Assembly (NCBI RefSeq): GCF_030272615.1
Contig: NC_081408.1
Coordinates: forward strand, 198,302,841 to 198,366,840
Source: Cryptomeria japonica
Taxonomy: Eukaryota > Streptophyta > Pinopsida > Cupressales > Cupressaceae
DNA: 64,000 nt
Direction of reading: 5' to 3'
Under the pieces are notes generated by a model, which saw only the letters and a list, made by a program, of their open reading frames with translations, was not told where the DNA came from and did not search any database. Positions 44,388-55,905 of the stretch are shown in pieces. A program made the position numbers and the translations under genes. The number at the start of each line of letters is the position of its first letter. Within the stretch, counting starts at the first letter, position 1.

Positions 44388-46373
44388 TTACAATCGACGG
44401 GACCGAGAGCTAGATGTGTTGCAGAAGTCAAGATCAAATTGTAGCTAGTTATTCGTTTAACATAGTGATTGAGTGAAGTAACTAAGATCTGGTCTGGTTT
44501 CGAGAATGATCTATCCTGTGTGAGACGTTACCTAAGTTAACTTAGGTTTAATAAGATGTTGATTGAACTAGTTGAGAGATGATCGACAAAATTGTGCAAC
44601 ACAGCGGCAGGGGTACACTATCAAGGTTGTTTATGCTCAAGAGAATGGTAACTAGTTTTATGCCCGTTGTAGACTGGTTTAGTCAAGTTTGACTATTCGG
44701 AACTGATAATATCAAGAATTCGAATGACAGAGGATTGGATAGAGATGAGATTCTGATAGACAGAGTTTCAATGAGTGACAAAGACCAGTTTTTGATAACT
44801 GACGGAGACCAATTTGGACCTAGACAAAGTTTATCACTGAGTTGTTGATTTGTTTTCTCCAGTTTTAGTATTTCAATTTCAGTTTTAGGGATGAAAACAT
44901 AGAAAACATGCAAGATATATAATAATTCAATTACAACACACTAACCCTATAGAAGTTGGCTTAGAGAAGGAAATCTTTGCTTGCTGACTTAGGTACACAC
45001 CCAATAGCTAATCAGAATACGACCGTTGAGTCTCACACAATGGATTCTCAATGCTATATTAGACGACTTCAAATGCTAATGGGGGCACAATATGGCAAGT
45101 GTCTTGGGAGAGTTACTATCTCTCTTGCACAAATATTATCCCCCTTTCGGAGGTAAATCGGGTAGCTTCTATCTTATAGTTCTTAGTCAGGAATTTCGTT
45201 TGAAATTACCCCTTGAAGTCACGCAAGCATGATTGAGGCCTATAGCCCAAAAAGGTATCGAAACAAGCTGTAGTCACGTAAATGTGATTAAGACCGTGAG
45301 GCCCTACAAAATGCTCAATATGAGAGATCTCAAAGAGAAAACGCAAATAATCCCATCCTCTGAGACTTTAATCACCAGAGGCCTATTTATTATAGTGAGT
45401 TGGAATGCTCAAGTCTAGTTGTACTCACTTGGGTCTTTCTCATAGGGTGATTACTTTTTCCCACTGTGACAGGCCCGCTAAAGATACGCAAATCTCAAAA
45501 CTTAGAAAAAAGCTTCAAGGGTCTAGATTTCTGATTGTCTGTAAAAGACAAGAGCATACTCTCCTACCTCTTAGATTTTTCTGAAAACACAAAAGATAGA
45601 TTTTTTCGTTAACCAAATATCAATTTAAGTGCCTAAAAAATTAATTTAAATAATACACGTTGTTTGGTCAATTCTCTTTAGGCAACCTGCAAAACCAATG
45701 CATCGGTAGTCATGTTGTTTTTTAATTCTTTGAGAGGCATATGTTTGATTGATAAATTATTTGTCAAGCGGACTTGCAAACATTAAAAGCTCAAAATTCG
45801 TTTCCAAAATAACATAAAAAAAAATCATCAAAAGAAAATTCTAGCATGCAAACTGTAAATTAAACTAATCTAACAAGAATTTTCATTTTTTATAACTATC
45901 CTAGTTATGATAGTTTTGATAGTACTACACTCTGTCATTTGTAACTTTTCAACTACTGCTAATTCAGAAAATCCCTTTGGTGGAAATGTGTAAAACTTAG
46001 TTTTATAGGACATATTAAAATTTTGTTTAGATCCAACAGTTCAATAACAAGTTATGCGCTCCGCACAAAGACCATTTTTTACTGTCACAGAAGAATAAGT
46101 AAAATGATAGTACTGCACTCTGTCATTCCTAACTTTCAAACCAAACATTCTTAGGAAAATCTCTTCGGTGAAACTATAGAAAACTTAGTTTTCAACAACC
46201 TATAAAAAATTGGTTTATATCCAATGATTCAATAAAACATTATGCCTTCCAAAACGAGACCATTTTTTACTGTCACAGAAGAACAAGCAAAAATAAAGAT
46301 TTTTATTTGCAAATTTAACACATGTTTATTAGTTATAAAAACAAAACATTAAATTTGTTCAAGAAACATTATA
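44388..46373 (-). other. Gypsy-like element 5' leader
   Basis: About 2 kb between the PBS and gag, without credible coding sequence. It includes a tandem duplication of 188 bp (45918-46105 and 46106-46293), each copy ending in a CCATTTTTTACTGTCACAG block. Confidence 0.75.
45918..46293. repeat. Tandem duplication in the Gypsy-like leader, 188-bp unit
   Basis: Both copies start GATAGTACT(A/G)CACTCTG and end with ACTGTCACAGAAGAA. They differ at many positions, so the duplication is old. Confidence 0.88.
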
Positions 46374-46413
46374 AATCTTGTAGTCGTGGGTTTGAGCCCC
46401 ACGGTGGGCGCCA
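46374..46413 (+). other. Primer-binding site extended to the 3' half of tRNA-Lys
   Basis: On the + strand the 40 nt read like tRNA-Lys(CTT) from position 37 to the terminal CCA. The variable loop, T stem GTGGG/CCCAC, loop TTTGAGC, acceptor strand GGTGGGC, discriminator G and CCA are all present, with three differences from the plant tRNA as I recall it. The minus strand therefore offers a PBS of TGGCGCCCACCGTGGGGC plus about 22 more complementary bases. Four bases separate it from the LTR. The 5' half of the tRNA is absent, so it is not a tRNA gene. Confidence 0.82.
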
Positions 46414-46417
46414 AAAA

Positions 46418-47461
46418 TGTGTGTGTTAAAAGTGGACCTATATCTGTATCTAGAATACACAACACTTCAATTAAGTCATTAGATGCATGATTAGTAAATC
46501 AATAATCAATTAATAATAAACCATTACAAAGCGACCCATTGCCTTATAGTAGATGCGAGTTTAGATTGCTCTTAGTTTGCTAAGCTATCCAGTGACTAGA
46601 GAACACCTAAATGAAGGATTTTTAATCTATATGAGCATGAATTTAAGCTAGATGGATGCAAGATTTAAGCTAGATATGCAAGGTTAATATAACATGATTT
46701 AAGTAATATATGAATATTTAAGCTAAATGATTTAAGAAATATGAAGTAACTAATATGCAATATATCAATGCAAACTCTCAATGAACCTAGAGCAAAAACA
46801 ACATAATAACAATATATTCTCTAGGATTTTTGAATGAGACATGAGAGCCTGAATTTATAGAAAATTCAGAAAGAAACCAAAGGCTGAGATCAAATGATGA
46901 TGAGTGGTCAAGATTTTCCAAGAGGAAGCACAATCCAGGTGAATTGATGTGATTGGATGCTTTTCTCAGTTTTAAAGGAAAATGAATTAAAATTAAGATA
47001 AAATCAGAAAAAAAAAAAAAAAAAAAAAAACTGATTTATTCTCTATTTCATTCAATTTTAATATTTAATTGTTTTAATTGCTTTCTTTGAGATTATTTAT
47101 CAATTTTTAATTTGTTTTTCAAGATTATCTCCAATTGATTTCTTTTCTCAAATTTTAATTCTTTTTTGCAAATTAATTCCTCTTTTTGATGTTTTAATGG
47201 CAAATTGATTTATTTAATTAAATATGCGAGGATATTCAATAAAATAAATAGGATAATTGTTTTAAAATGATTTACTTGGAATGATCAATTAATTAAATAA
47301 ATATTTAATTAATATTGGTTGATTAATTTGCCATGTAACATTGATGATTTTAGAAATTAATTGTGTGCTCAAGATTAGTTTAATTGCCTTTGGTTAGGAC
47401 CTTGGTGATGTTGTCGAGATTAGGGGCTCATGGTTTAGATGACCATTTTTAGGGTATTACA
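46418..47461 (-). repeat. Gypsy-like element 5' LTR
   Basis: 1044 bp, direct copy of 31792-32812 with a longer poly(A) tract near 47009-47030. It is followed by GTATG. Confidence 0.93.
46851..46860 (-). promoter_or_regulatory. Candidate TATA box of the Gypsy-like 5' LTR
   Basis: CTATAAATTC on the minus strand, conserved in both LTR copies. Confidence 0.55.
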
Positions 47462-47590
47462 GTATGCACATACAAATATATCTTGCTTGCATTCTATGTA
47501 ATTTTTTAAACGTATGTATACACATCTGATATTGTGATTCTTGACTCTCCATTCAAAATCTAATACACTCTACCCATTTAAAATATATGC

Positions 47591-50460
47591 AATAATAATG
47601 CAGGCTGCTGAAGAAGAATTCAATATAAAGAAAGCTAAAAGAAGTCAACAAAATCATCATTATTACACAAAACACAAGGAAGAGATTTCAAAAAAATGTC
47701 GGTTGACACGCCTCAACTGCCAAAACCTCTCCCCTTTGCAAACACCACGTGCAATAGGTGGAATAAAAGAACCATCGACAGTTATATCAAATGAAAGTGT
47801 TGCTATGCAAAATGTAATGCCAAACACTACTTCAGCCAAATTGCAAGGAACTTCCTTGCATTCTAGGAAAAGGCAAAAAATAGATCCAGCACAAGAAAGT
47901 CACTCTATCTACCAGCATAGAATATTACAGAATGCAAATCCACAACAATCTACGATAGATTGTTTTTCTTCTGTAGAATACATTCAAGCATTGAAATCCT
48001 TCTGTAGTTGCATTGATTCATTGTCAATAGTTCAAACATGTAGTATTTGTAAGGAAAGATTTATTGGAATGCTCATTCGCAAATGTCACCCCCAAATTTT
48101 CTATTCACAATGCTTTGCTGAAAGAGGCATTCATCGCTTCTCTTCAAGTAATAACTTAGACCCAGGTGAACAACCCCTTGTCTTAAAGAAGCTTACCCAA
48201 GTAGAAGAGATGCTTATTGCTCGGGTATCTCCTATTTTTCAAGTCACTCATGCAAGAGGCGGCTAGTACAAATACTTTAGTCACACTATAAGTTTCCCTC
48301 AAGACATCTCTGAAATTAAAAAGACTTTACGACGCAAATTAAAATATTTGGGAGTGCTCATTATTCGCAGAACCAATATTCAAGGCAACAAATATGACTG
48401 CTATGTAAATAAATTCCATGTTATGGATGCATTGACTTATAAAATCCAACATGACCAATACTACAAGGAAGTTATCATAGATCTTGATGCTGTGAACCTA
48501 CTTCCTGATGTTACAACAGATGTATCAAGTATGTTGCATATGTTAGAAGACATTGAAGATGAAACAATTGTTCCTACAACAATAGATTGTGTTGATACTT
48601 GCGATGCCTATGCCACAAATATTTCATCATCCTTCATTCCAACAATGCCTACTACAACTCGCAAACTAGAGGCCAGTAAAGACACGTTGCAACTACATAC
48701 TACTGAAGAGAATATTTTCCCTTGGCCTCAAATAGACTCCTCCCGATAAAAGAATATAACACTGAAGGTTTATTAAGCATGGTATTCCCTTCACTCTTTT
48801 CGACTGGTATTGCCCTTCCCCTCAAGCCATGTATCAAACATGTTCATTTGCATGAGTATGCACTCCACTTCATAAGATACTTTGACCAAAGATTTGGTTA
48901 GCATGTCAAGTTCCACTATTTCATTTACAATTTAATTATGCGGCACCGTTCACAACAATCTGCAGCTACCTTTATTAGAACTAATATAGAAGAGGCTTTC
49001 CCAAGCAATTTGCAAGCATTGCGTGAACATCTGCAAAACACGCCTTATGACCGATTCCCAAAATCACTGCTACGATTTGGTGCAACCCTTAGAGGCACCT
49101 GAGCATATTGTAATAAATCCTGAAAAGACCTCACAACAATGATCTACCAATTGGGAACACCAACCATTTTTTTCACATTGAGCTCGGTTGATACTAAATG
49201 GCCTGACCTACATACCCTCTTCAATGAAGATAATGGCTAGAATATACAACCCACAAGAAAACAACTAGTAGAAAATGTAATTCGTAATCCACACATTACA
49301 GTCGTGTACTTGCATAATAGATTTGTAATATTTCTGGAAGAAATCATTCAAAAATTGTTCAAAGCAAAAGACCATTGGTATAGATATGAATGGCAACATC
49401 ATGGCTCAGGGCATATTCATGGATTTCTATGGCTTCCTGGTGCACCAAATATGGACATCATTGATTGGAAAAATGATAATGAAGTCCATATGGCTAAAAC
49501 TTTCTTTGACACATATGTATCTGCTTGGAACCCTCGCAGCACAGCTAACCGAAATAATACATTTTTCTACACTGCAATGGATGATCCATGCTTAGCTGAT
49601 ACTAAAAAGATATTCTCAATGGCCCCTGTAGTCGATTACGAGGCATTGGTAAATAATTTGAAAAGACACACAAAATGCACAAAAAATACATGTCTCAGGA
49701 AAAAAAGGCCATTCGTTACAATGTCGTTACAAAGCTCCATGGCCTGAACAAGAAAGATCTCCATTAACAATTGATAGTGACAAAAATGCATGTTATACAG
49801 CTACAAGGAATGATGACCGCTTGAATATTCACAACCCTTGCATGCTTTCAATATGGAGGGCTAATATTGATTGCCAGCCTGTAACTTCAAGAAAAGTCAT
49901 CTTACAATACATTTCAAAGTATGCTTCAAAATCTGAAAAAAGATCAGAATCTTATACTGAAATGCTCAAAACTATTCTAAATGCAAGTGGGTCTGAAGAT
50001 ACTGCCTTATCAACATACCAAAAATTTATGATGGGGATAATAGCAGACCGTGATATCAATGCACAGGAGACTTGTCATATGCTACAAAAATTGCCACTCA
50101 TTAGTTGTAGCTGGCAGTTTATATCTCTTAATGTTAACTTAGGAAAGCACTGCATCATATCAAAAAGTCAAATCATGAAACAGACCTATCAGCAAGTTAT
50201 ATCCATGCTTACATGTAGTGCCCTTCTCAATTGAATACAACAACTCTTTTGTAATCTACACAGGATTTTTCATATATTCCACAACGTAAGAAAACAAACT
50301 AGCAACTTAGAGAGAAAAAAGCTATTGTAAATGTATATCCACACTTCTCTGCCCCTCCCATTGAAGACAGTAATGAATTTGAGATTTTCTATTGGTCTAA
50401 ACTCTTGTTGTACAAACCATTCTATGACATACCATCAGATATAGGGACTTCTAAAGATCA
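47591..50460 (+). pseudogene. Helitron RepHel, N-terminal and Rep (HUH endonuclease) part
   Basis: Begins after the acceptor AATAATGCAG. A basic N-terminal region is followed by a Cys-bearing segment (CSICKERF) and DPGEQPLVLKKLTQVEEMLI, then ARVSPIFQVTHARGG, characteristic of plant Helitron proteins. TAG at 48264 interrupts GG-x-YKY, probably CAG. After further stops and frameshifts the Helitron_like_N region (LIMRHRSQQSAATFI, LGTPTIFFTLSS) leads to Rep, with EWQHHGSGHIHGFLWL giving HUH as HIH at 49412-49420. The tyrosine motif LQYISKYASKSE has Tyr at 49908 and 49920. In Helitrons Rep nicks and rejoins single strands. Catalytic residues survive but the frame does not. Confidence 0.9.
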
Positions 50461-52205
50461 AGTTATAGCCAAGGAAAGGCTTCAGTTCTAACAGCTACGC
50501 TCAGTTGTATGATGACCACATTATGCATGCTCCTCCATCTCAAGATGAAGATGATAGTGACACTAATGATTCTCAGCATCAAGAAGACTCAAATCTATAT
50601 GAGTGGGAATTCCTATCACTGGTGGGAGCCACAAATAAATTTACCAAAGATGAGCTACAAATGTTAGGGCAGTGTGACTATCATATTAGCTACTTGTGGC
50701 CCACCAATATTGGAAATCAACAATTAGAATCTACTATTGTCTAATTCATATCTGCAGGTAAATTACAATTTCACCCACTTACGATCCAAGCCTCACCCAT
50801 AGACAAGGATAAATTCCATCTCTCGTCTCAACAAAGACTTGCACTTGACATAATTCTACAACATCATTCTAAAAAAGTTGGAGCCCCACCTCTCCATATG
50901 ATTCTTCAAGGAACAATAGGAACTGGAAAATCATTCTTGATAGATTGCATCAGACAAGAGTTAAATATCTTTGTAGGCGTTTACACAAATCCATTGTTAG
51001 TTCTTGCTCCTACAAGTGTTGTTGCATATAATATTCAAGGAACAATTGTTCATGCAGGCCTCTGAATCCCTATAAAAGAAATGCATCCTTTGACAGGACA
51101 AGCATTGTTCACATTCCAAGAGAATTTTAGGCATGTTAAATATATTATAATAGATGAAATGTGCTTCTTAGGCCCTAAATTACTATTGAAGATTCACAGT
51201 CGGCTCCGCCAAGAATTCCCTGATAAACAACATGAAGGCTTTGGTGGAATCTCCATAATCCTCATAGGTGTTCTTGGACAACTCCCTCCCTTAATGGACA
51301 AACTAGTTTATGTTTCGCACTCTACAACTCTGAACTTGTGGAATTCATTTAAAACAGTTGTAACATTGCATATTGTTTTTCGCCAAAAAGGTGCCTCTAT
51401 CAAGAAACAATAATTCAGAAGTCTGCTCCAAAACATAAGAGATGCACAACCTAACAAACATGACTGGCAGATCTTAATGAACTAAACAAATACAAATCTC
51501 ATTGTTTTACAACAAAAGGAATTCAACTCATCAATCTATTTGTTTGCAATAAATGAATCAACAAGGTTGCACAACAAAAGAATGTTGAAAGAATTAAATT
51601 TATGTATTGCTCTGAGCATTGCACATATTGTGCAACAGACTAATATTGAATATGATAACAATGAATAGCTACCATTAGAGATACTATTATGTGAGAATCA
51701 ACAAGTGATGTTGTAAGCTAACTTGTGGATTGAAGTTGGCCTTGTAAATGGCTCCATTGGCCTTGTTAAAAAAATTGTCTATGAAAACAATACTAGACCA
51801 CCAGACTTGCCAAAAAAAATTATTGTGCACTTCGCAAATTATAAAGGCCCTCCATGGGATACATTGCATCCAAATGACATACCCATTACTCCAATTACCC
51901 GAGGCAGGTGTACACAAATTCCATTGTTGACCACTTGGACCATAACTATTCACAAATCTCAAGGACTTACATTGGATAAAGCTACAATAGACATAGGCAA
52001 CAGTAAAAAGCAAGGGCTAACATTTACATCTATCTCAAGGGTCAAATCAATTGATGGAATACGCATTCATCTGCCTTTCTCTTTTGAAAGGTATGCAAAA
52101 TGCAAAAAAAGTGCTTTTACCACTTTAAGAAAGAAAGAAGAAGCTCGCTTGCAACAACTCTCTGCCAAGACATGTACATCACCAGATTACAATCTACGTC
52201 TATGA
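50461..52205 (+). pseudogene. Helitron RepHel, PIF1-type helicase part
   Basis: C-terminal 5'-3' DNA helicase. Walker A is GTIGTGKS at 50910-50933. Walker B is IIIDEM at about 51144-51161. ILIGVLGQLPPLMD corresponds to the PIF1 GDFGQLPP motif. TIHKSQGLTLDKATIDIG and TSISRVKSIDGIRI are the late motifs. All these are in one frame, the same as the Rep tyrosine segment, but stops occur near 50742, 51063, 51411, 51483, 51666 and 51717. Helicase and Rep normally form one protein that unwinds the donor strand. No OTU or other extra domain was seen. Confidence 0.91.
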
Positions 52206-54588
52206 AACACTTGCAAACACAGTTTTGGCCTTCACTTGTTCGCCATCAAACAATTGCTTTTCAACAACAACCATTCTTGCTTCTCCACTGCTATTACACA
52301 GGTAAAAAAAATTTGATACTAATATATCTCAATTCCCGCTTCATAGTTTTCCCTTTCCTGAATATGCTATTTAAATCAGAATTCCATTTCAGACAGGTAC
52401 TTATTCGTACTTTTCTATCTTTCAAGCACTGTGTAGGTTACCTTGCCTGCAATCCACTTATGGATTTCACACAATTCACTACAATTACAAAGGTAATCTA
52501 TACCACATTTCTTGTAACTCACATTAAACGCTTCCAAATTTATCTTTCCAATCTTAATTTCCTCATTTCTTTATACAATGTATGTTCTTGTCTATCTTGA
52601 TTGATTATATTCAGTCAACTTGTCTTCTTCTATGCCACAGTTTCATCTTCACTATTTACTATACTCCAATGTTTACATTCTTTCCATTTACTGATTTACA
52701 TACTCCTGTAAGTTAATTAATGATATTTTCATATTGCATGTCCTTCAATTCTTTGCTGCCATTTCTTGTTTACTTGAATTCAATTCCTTCACAAGGTTGC
52801 TTACCAGTCATAGCTCCTCATTTAGTTACATACATTCCTATATAAAAAAATGTTTGCATTTTCATCATTCCGCTTCCTTCTCTACTTTATTCCATTCTCC
52901 TATTTGCAATACACATTTCACTTTCCCATTGCCACCATTGATTACTTCCTTATTTCCCCTCTCTAGCTTCCCCCATCTCCAACTCACCATTTCACACATC
53001 TCAAAAAACCTTATTATAACCGCATTGAATTGCTCGATGTCAATACTCCAAGGTGATGAAACAAAATTTGAGGCACCTAAGATGTAATTTTTTCATGCTT
53101 GAAAGAAATAAATGACTGAAATCTAGCTTGTTTTCCATTTTTTATTCTAAACAAGCCCTGACTATGTCTATCTTTTCATTCTTAGGTGTCTTCACCAAGT
53201 TACCAGGCAAGCTTAAAAGCCACCAAACTTTCTTGACGCTGCTATATTATTCACGTCAAAAACAAAACTGTCAACAATTATGCACATATTATACATAGAA
53301 GTTACAGAGACGTCAATTTTCAATCTAGATTTGGATTTTGGCAATTTTGTGAACATTTCATTCTGTTACTTCTTTAAGTTGATTATTAATAAACAGATTA
53401 AAAAAATATTCATTATGTTTTCCAAATCAATTACCTCTCTACGTAGGTGAAAAAACTTATTTTCACCTATCTTAATGCTCCTCTGCTCTCTGCAACTCCC
53501 ATTGATGCTCATCTACTCAAAACAAGAGACTGTAAGTGATCGACCACCAAATAATTTTAAGTTTGCTTTACTTGTTACATGCTTTTTATTTGTTTCTCAT
53601 CTGCTTATTTCTTCTAATACAAATTGTAGGTATAGGGTTCTCTACATTCTCATTGTTCCAACCTGCAGATTATCCAAAAACTATACGTAGTGCATACCTT
53701 TTCACACAGGTGATTACTAGTCACATTTTATTCACATGTTACTAGAGTTATGCTTAGAAATCTTTAATTTATTTTCTTTATGATCAATCTTGTTGTAGGC
53801 CTTAATAAATTTCTCTATATCTCCACTATAACGATTTTGTTCAAGGTACATAAACTTCATTCCAAGTTAAAGTTTGTTCTTCTTCATGTATAAATTCACG
53901 AATGACTACAATGTCCACCCAAAATTCCCTCTCCACCTTGCTTTCATAAACTATCTACTTATCTGCAAATCTATCTCTCCCTCAAGACATTCCTTATTTG
54001 ATAGAATTTATTTCTGCCTGATATGCCTCATTGCCAGCCACTTGATCACACACACCATCTCCAACTCTCCTACTTCTTTTTACTATCAAATTTTATACAA
54101 GGTTAAAAATGATTTATTGATTTTTTTCCTTCCTGAATACTTTACATCTCTAAAATGTTCCGATGACAATTTCAACTTCTTGAAGCTAAGCATTTACAAT
54201 GTCATCTTAGAAAGAAGAATTTTTTGAACCTCACAACTTCAAAAGTTTTCAAGCGCACCACTTTTGACAGGTACTATCTTATTTTTTGTTTCCCTCCTTC
54301 CCTTCAACTGTCAACAAATTTGCCTCCTTCCCACATTCTATCTGATTGTTGATTACTAATTTTTATTTGCAAATAACATATGGTCAAGCTCATTGCAACA
54401 AATTATTTTCCATTCAGATTGGCTACCATTTTTGTCATGTTTTACATATGTTGTGTACTGTTACCATAATACTCATTCTGCCGCTTCCCATGCTTGCATG
54501 CATTTATTTCTCCTTAAACTAATTTACATTCTGGAACATTGCCTGCCTATCGGCTTCCCGTTGCACGCACTCAAAAGATGTGCATCTG
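52206..54588 (+). other. Helitron 3' non-coding region
   Basis: T- and C-rich on the + strand, with many short open frames that lack any family resemblance. Several CAGGTAA and TTGTAGG-like sites could be splice signals, so a multi-exon 3' UTR is possible. No domain recognised. Confidence 0.5.
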
Positions 54589-54592
54589 CTAG
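54561..54592 (+). other. Candidate Helitron 3' terminus
   Basis: CTAG (54589-54592) followed by T fits the CTRR-T rule. Just upstream, AGATG/CATCT (54576-54587) and TGCAC/GTGCA (54562-54566 with 54580-54584) are short alternative stems, weaker than a typical Helitron hairpin. Sequence character changes to AT-rich immediately after. Confidence 0.42.
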
Positions 54593-55905
54593 TTTTATAA
54601 TGTATAAATTAATATTTATATAAAAATTATTTGAGTTATTTTATTTATTTTAAAAGTTAAGATATCTTTATAATTTTTTGTTTTTTTAGAATATTGGATT
54701 TTGTCAATTTTAATAGCTGGAGCAACTATTCATATTGTATATGGTGCTTTGTCACTATATAGGTTGGCACAATTGTAAAGGATTGTTACTTTCTTGGTTG
54801 AATATTGTATGATCGTTGATTTCTTCTCCTTCTACATTGCAGTTCCATTTGAACGACCATCCTTTTCTTTGTAATCAGTGTGGTTCAATACAATTAAAAC
54901 AAGTGAAAATATGTTCTTCAAAAAGCTATTGAGTTGAATCTTATTAAAGATATATTTATAACTCTCACTTTGTTGATGAGAATATGTTGTTTCTACAAAA
55001 TTCTAAAGAAGAATCAAGTAATACCTTCGACATCCTAATTTTGTATTGTTCTATTTTTAATTCTTGATTAATTTATAGCAAGGTTGAATATTTTGTCTCA
55101 AAATTTCTCTACCTATCAATGGAATCATAAGAGTGAAGGCAAATTAAACATGGGAAGATAACTAGATATCTCGACATCCCTTTTGGTGTGGGGTCTCTCT
55201 TTTTGAAATGTGAGACTAGTTATCAAATAGACTTAAAAATAAATTGTTTAACTAGGTAAAAAATTCTAATCTTTAGTAGGTAAAATTCAACTCTCTATAA
55301 AAAATCTGTTTTCACCCATGTGTACTACTCATCATGTTGGATGTCATCCAAGAAAGGTTATGAAGAATTGAACAAACTAATTGAAATTTTTCTTGGGTTT
55401 TAGTTATATGGTATTCATTGCCTCTTCTTGGTCTTGTTGCATCCAATTGAATTACTAAAGTGGTATAGGGTTCATAAACCCCAAAACAAAAGGGTTATGC
55501 CTTTTTACAAAGTTGATTATAAAGATCTAGTAGGGGGGATGAACCCTAAAAAAATCTAGTTTGTCATCAAATCATTGAAACCTCGGTCAAGAAGAAGTGA
55601 CAAGTGGTGAATTGATTACATAAAATCCTCTTGTCCCACTTCTTTAAAATCAAAGATTTCTTTCCTTTATAGTATATTTTTTAAGTTTGGCAATAAATTT
55701 CTCAAATTCTAAATTAGAACTATTTTTTCCTTACAAAATGGTTTCAGTTCTTCCTCAACACCAATTAGGTGGAATAATCTGATTAATTCTCATAATCAAC
55801 CACTAGCTACTAGCTTTTTTAGACATGCTTATTATTTATCCAAGAAAGGGATTTGATAATTCAAGGATATTTGAGATTTTAATTATTTTTATTGGGCTTC
55901 ATGAA
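54593..55905. other. AT-rich sequence outside the Helitron
   Basis: No coding region, transposon terminus or RNA gene recognised. Confidence 0.5.

Larger units (their letters stand above)
31792..47461 (-). mobile_element. Pol-less Gypsy-like LTR retrotransposon interrupted by Copia-2
   Basis: LTRs of 1021 bp (left) and 1044 bp (right), TGTGTG...ATTACA, with target duplication GTATG on both sides (31787-31791 and 47462-47466). On the minus strand the PBS is next to the right LTR and the purine tract AAAGAGGGGAAAA next to the left LTR. Without Copia-2 the element is about 9.7 kb. It retains a gag gene (42290-44387) with a Tat/Ogre-like C-x2-H-x4-H-x4-C knuckle; no protease, RT or integrase was found. 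About 3.2 kb of non-coding sequence lies where pol would be. LTR differences include a poly(A) length change and other indels, so it is not young. Confidence 0.92.
1..54592 (+). mobile_element. Decayed, multiply interrupted Helitron (left end outside or unresolved)
   Basis: An RPA1-like gene (1801-19927) and a RepHel gene (47591-52205) lie on the same strand. Plant Helitrons are known to carry this pair: Rep-helicase for rolling-circle transposition and RPA70-like single-strand-DNA-binding proteins. Most of the sequence between them is accounted for by five elements with target-site evidence (about 38.4 kb including duplicated targets). Subtracting these leaves about 16 kb of core in the window, a plausible autonomous Helitron length. 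A candidate 3' end, CTAG followed by T, is at 54589-54592, after which base composition changes. The 5' TC end was not recognised. All coding parts carry stops or frameshifts, so the copy is dead. That RPA1 and RepHel belong to one element is inference from family knowledge and synteny; a host RPA1 pseudogene beside an unrelated Helitron is the alternative. Confidence 0.6.

Noticed and set aside
46374-46413. A tRNA-Lys gene
   Set aside because: Only the 3' half including CCA is present. Plant nuclear tRNA genes do not encode CCA, and its position next to the LTR marks it as a primer-binding site.
52206-54230. Several + strand open frames of 100-170 codons after the helicase
   Set aside because: Cys/Phe/Ser/Leu-rich composition reflects T/C-rich DNA; no domain and no consistent splice model.
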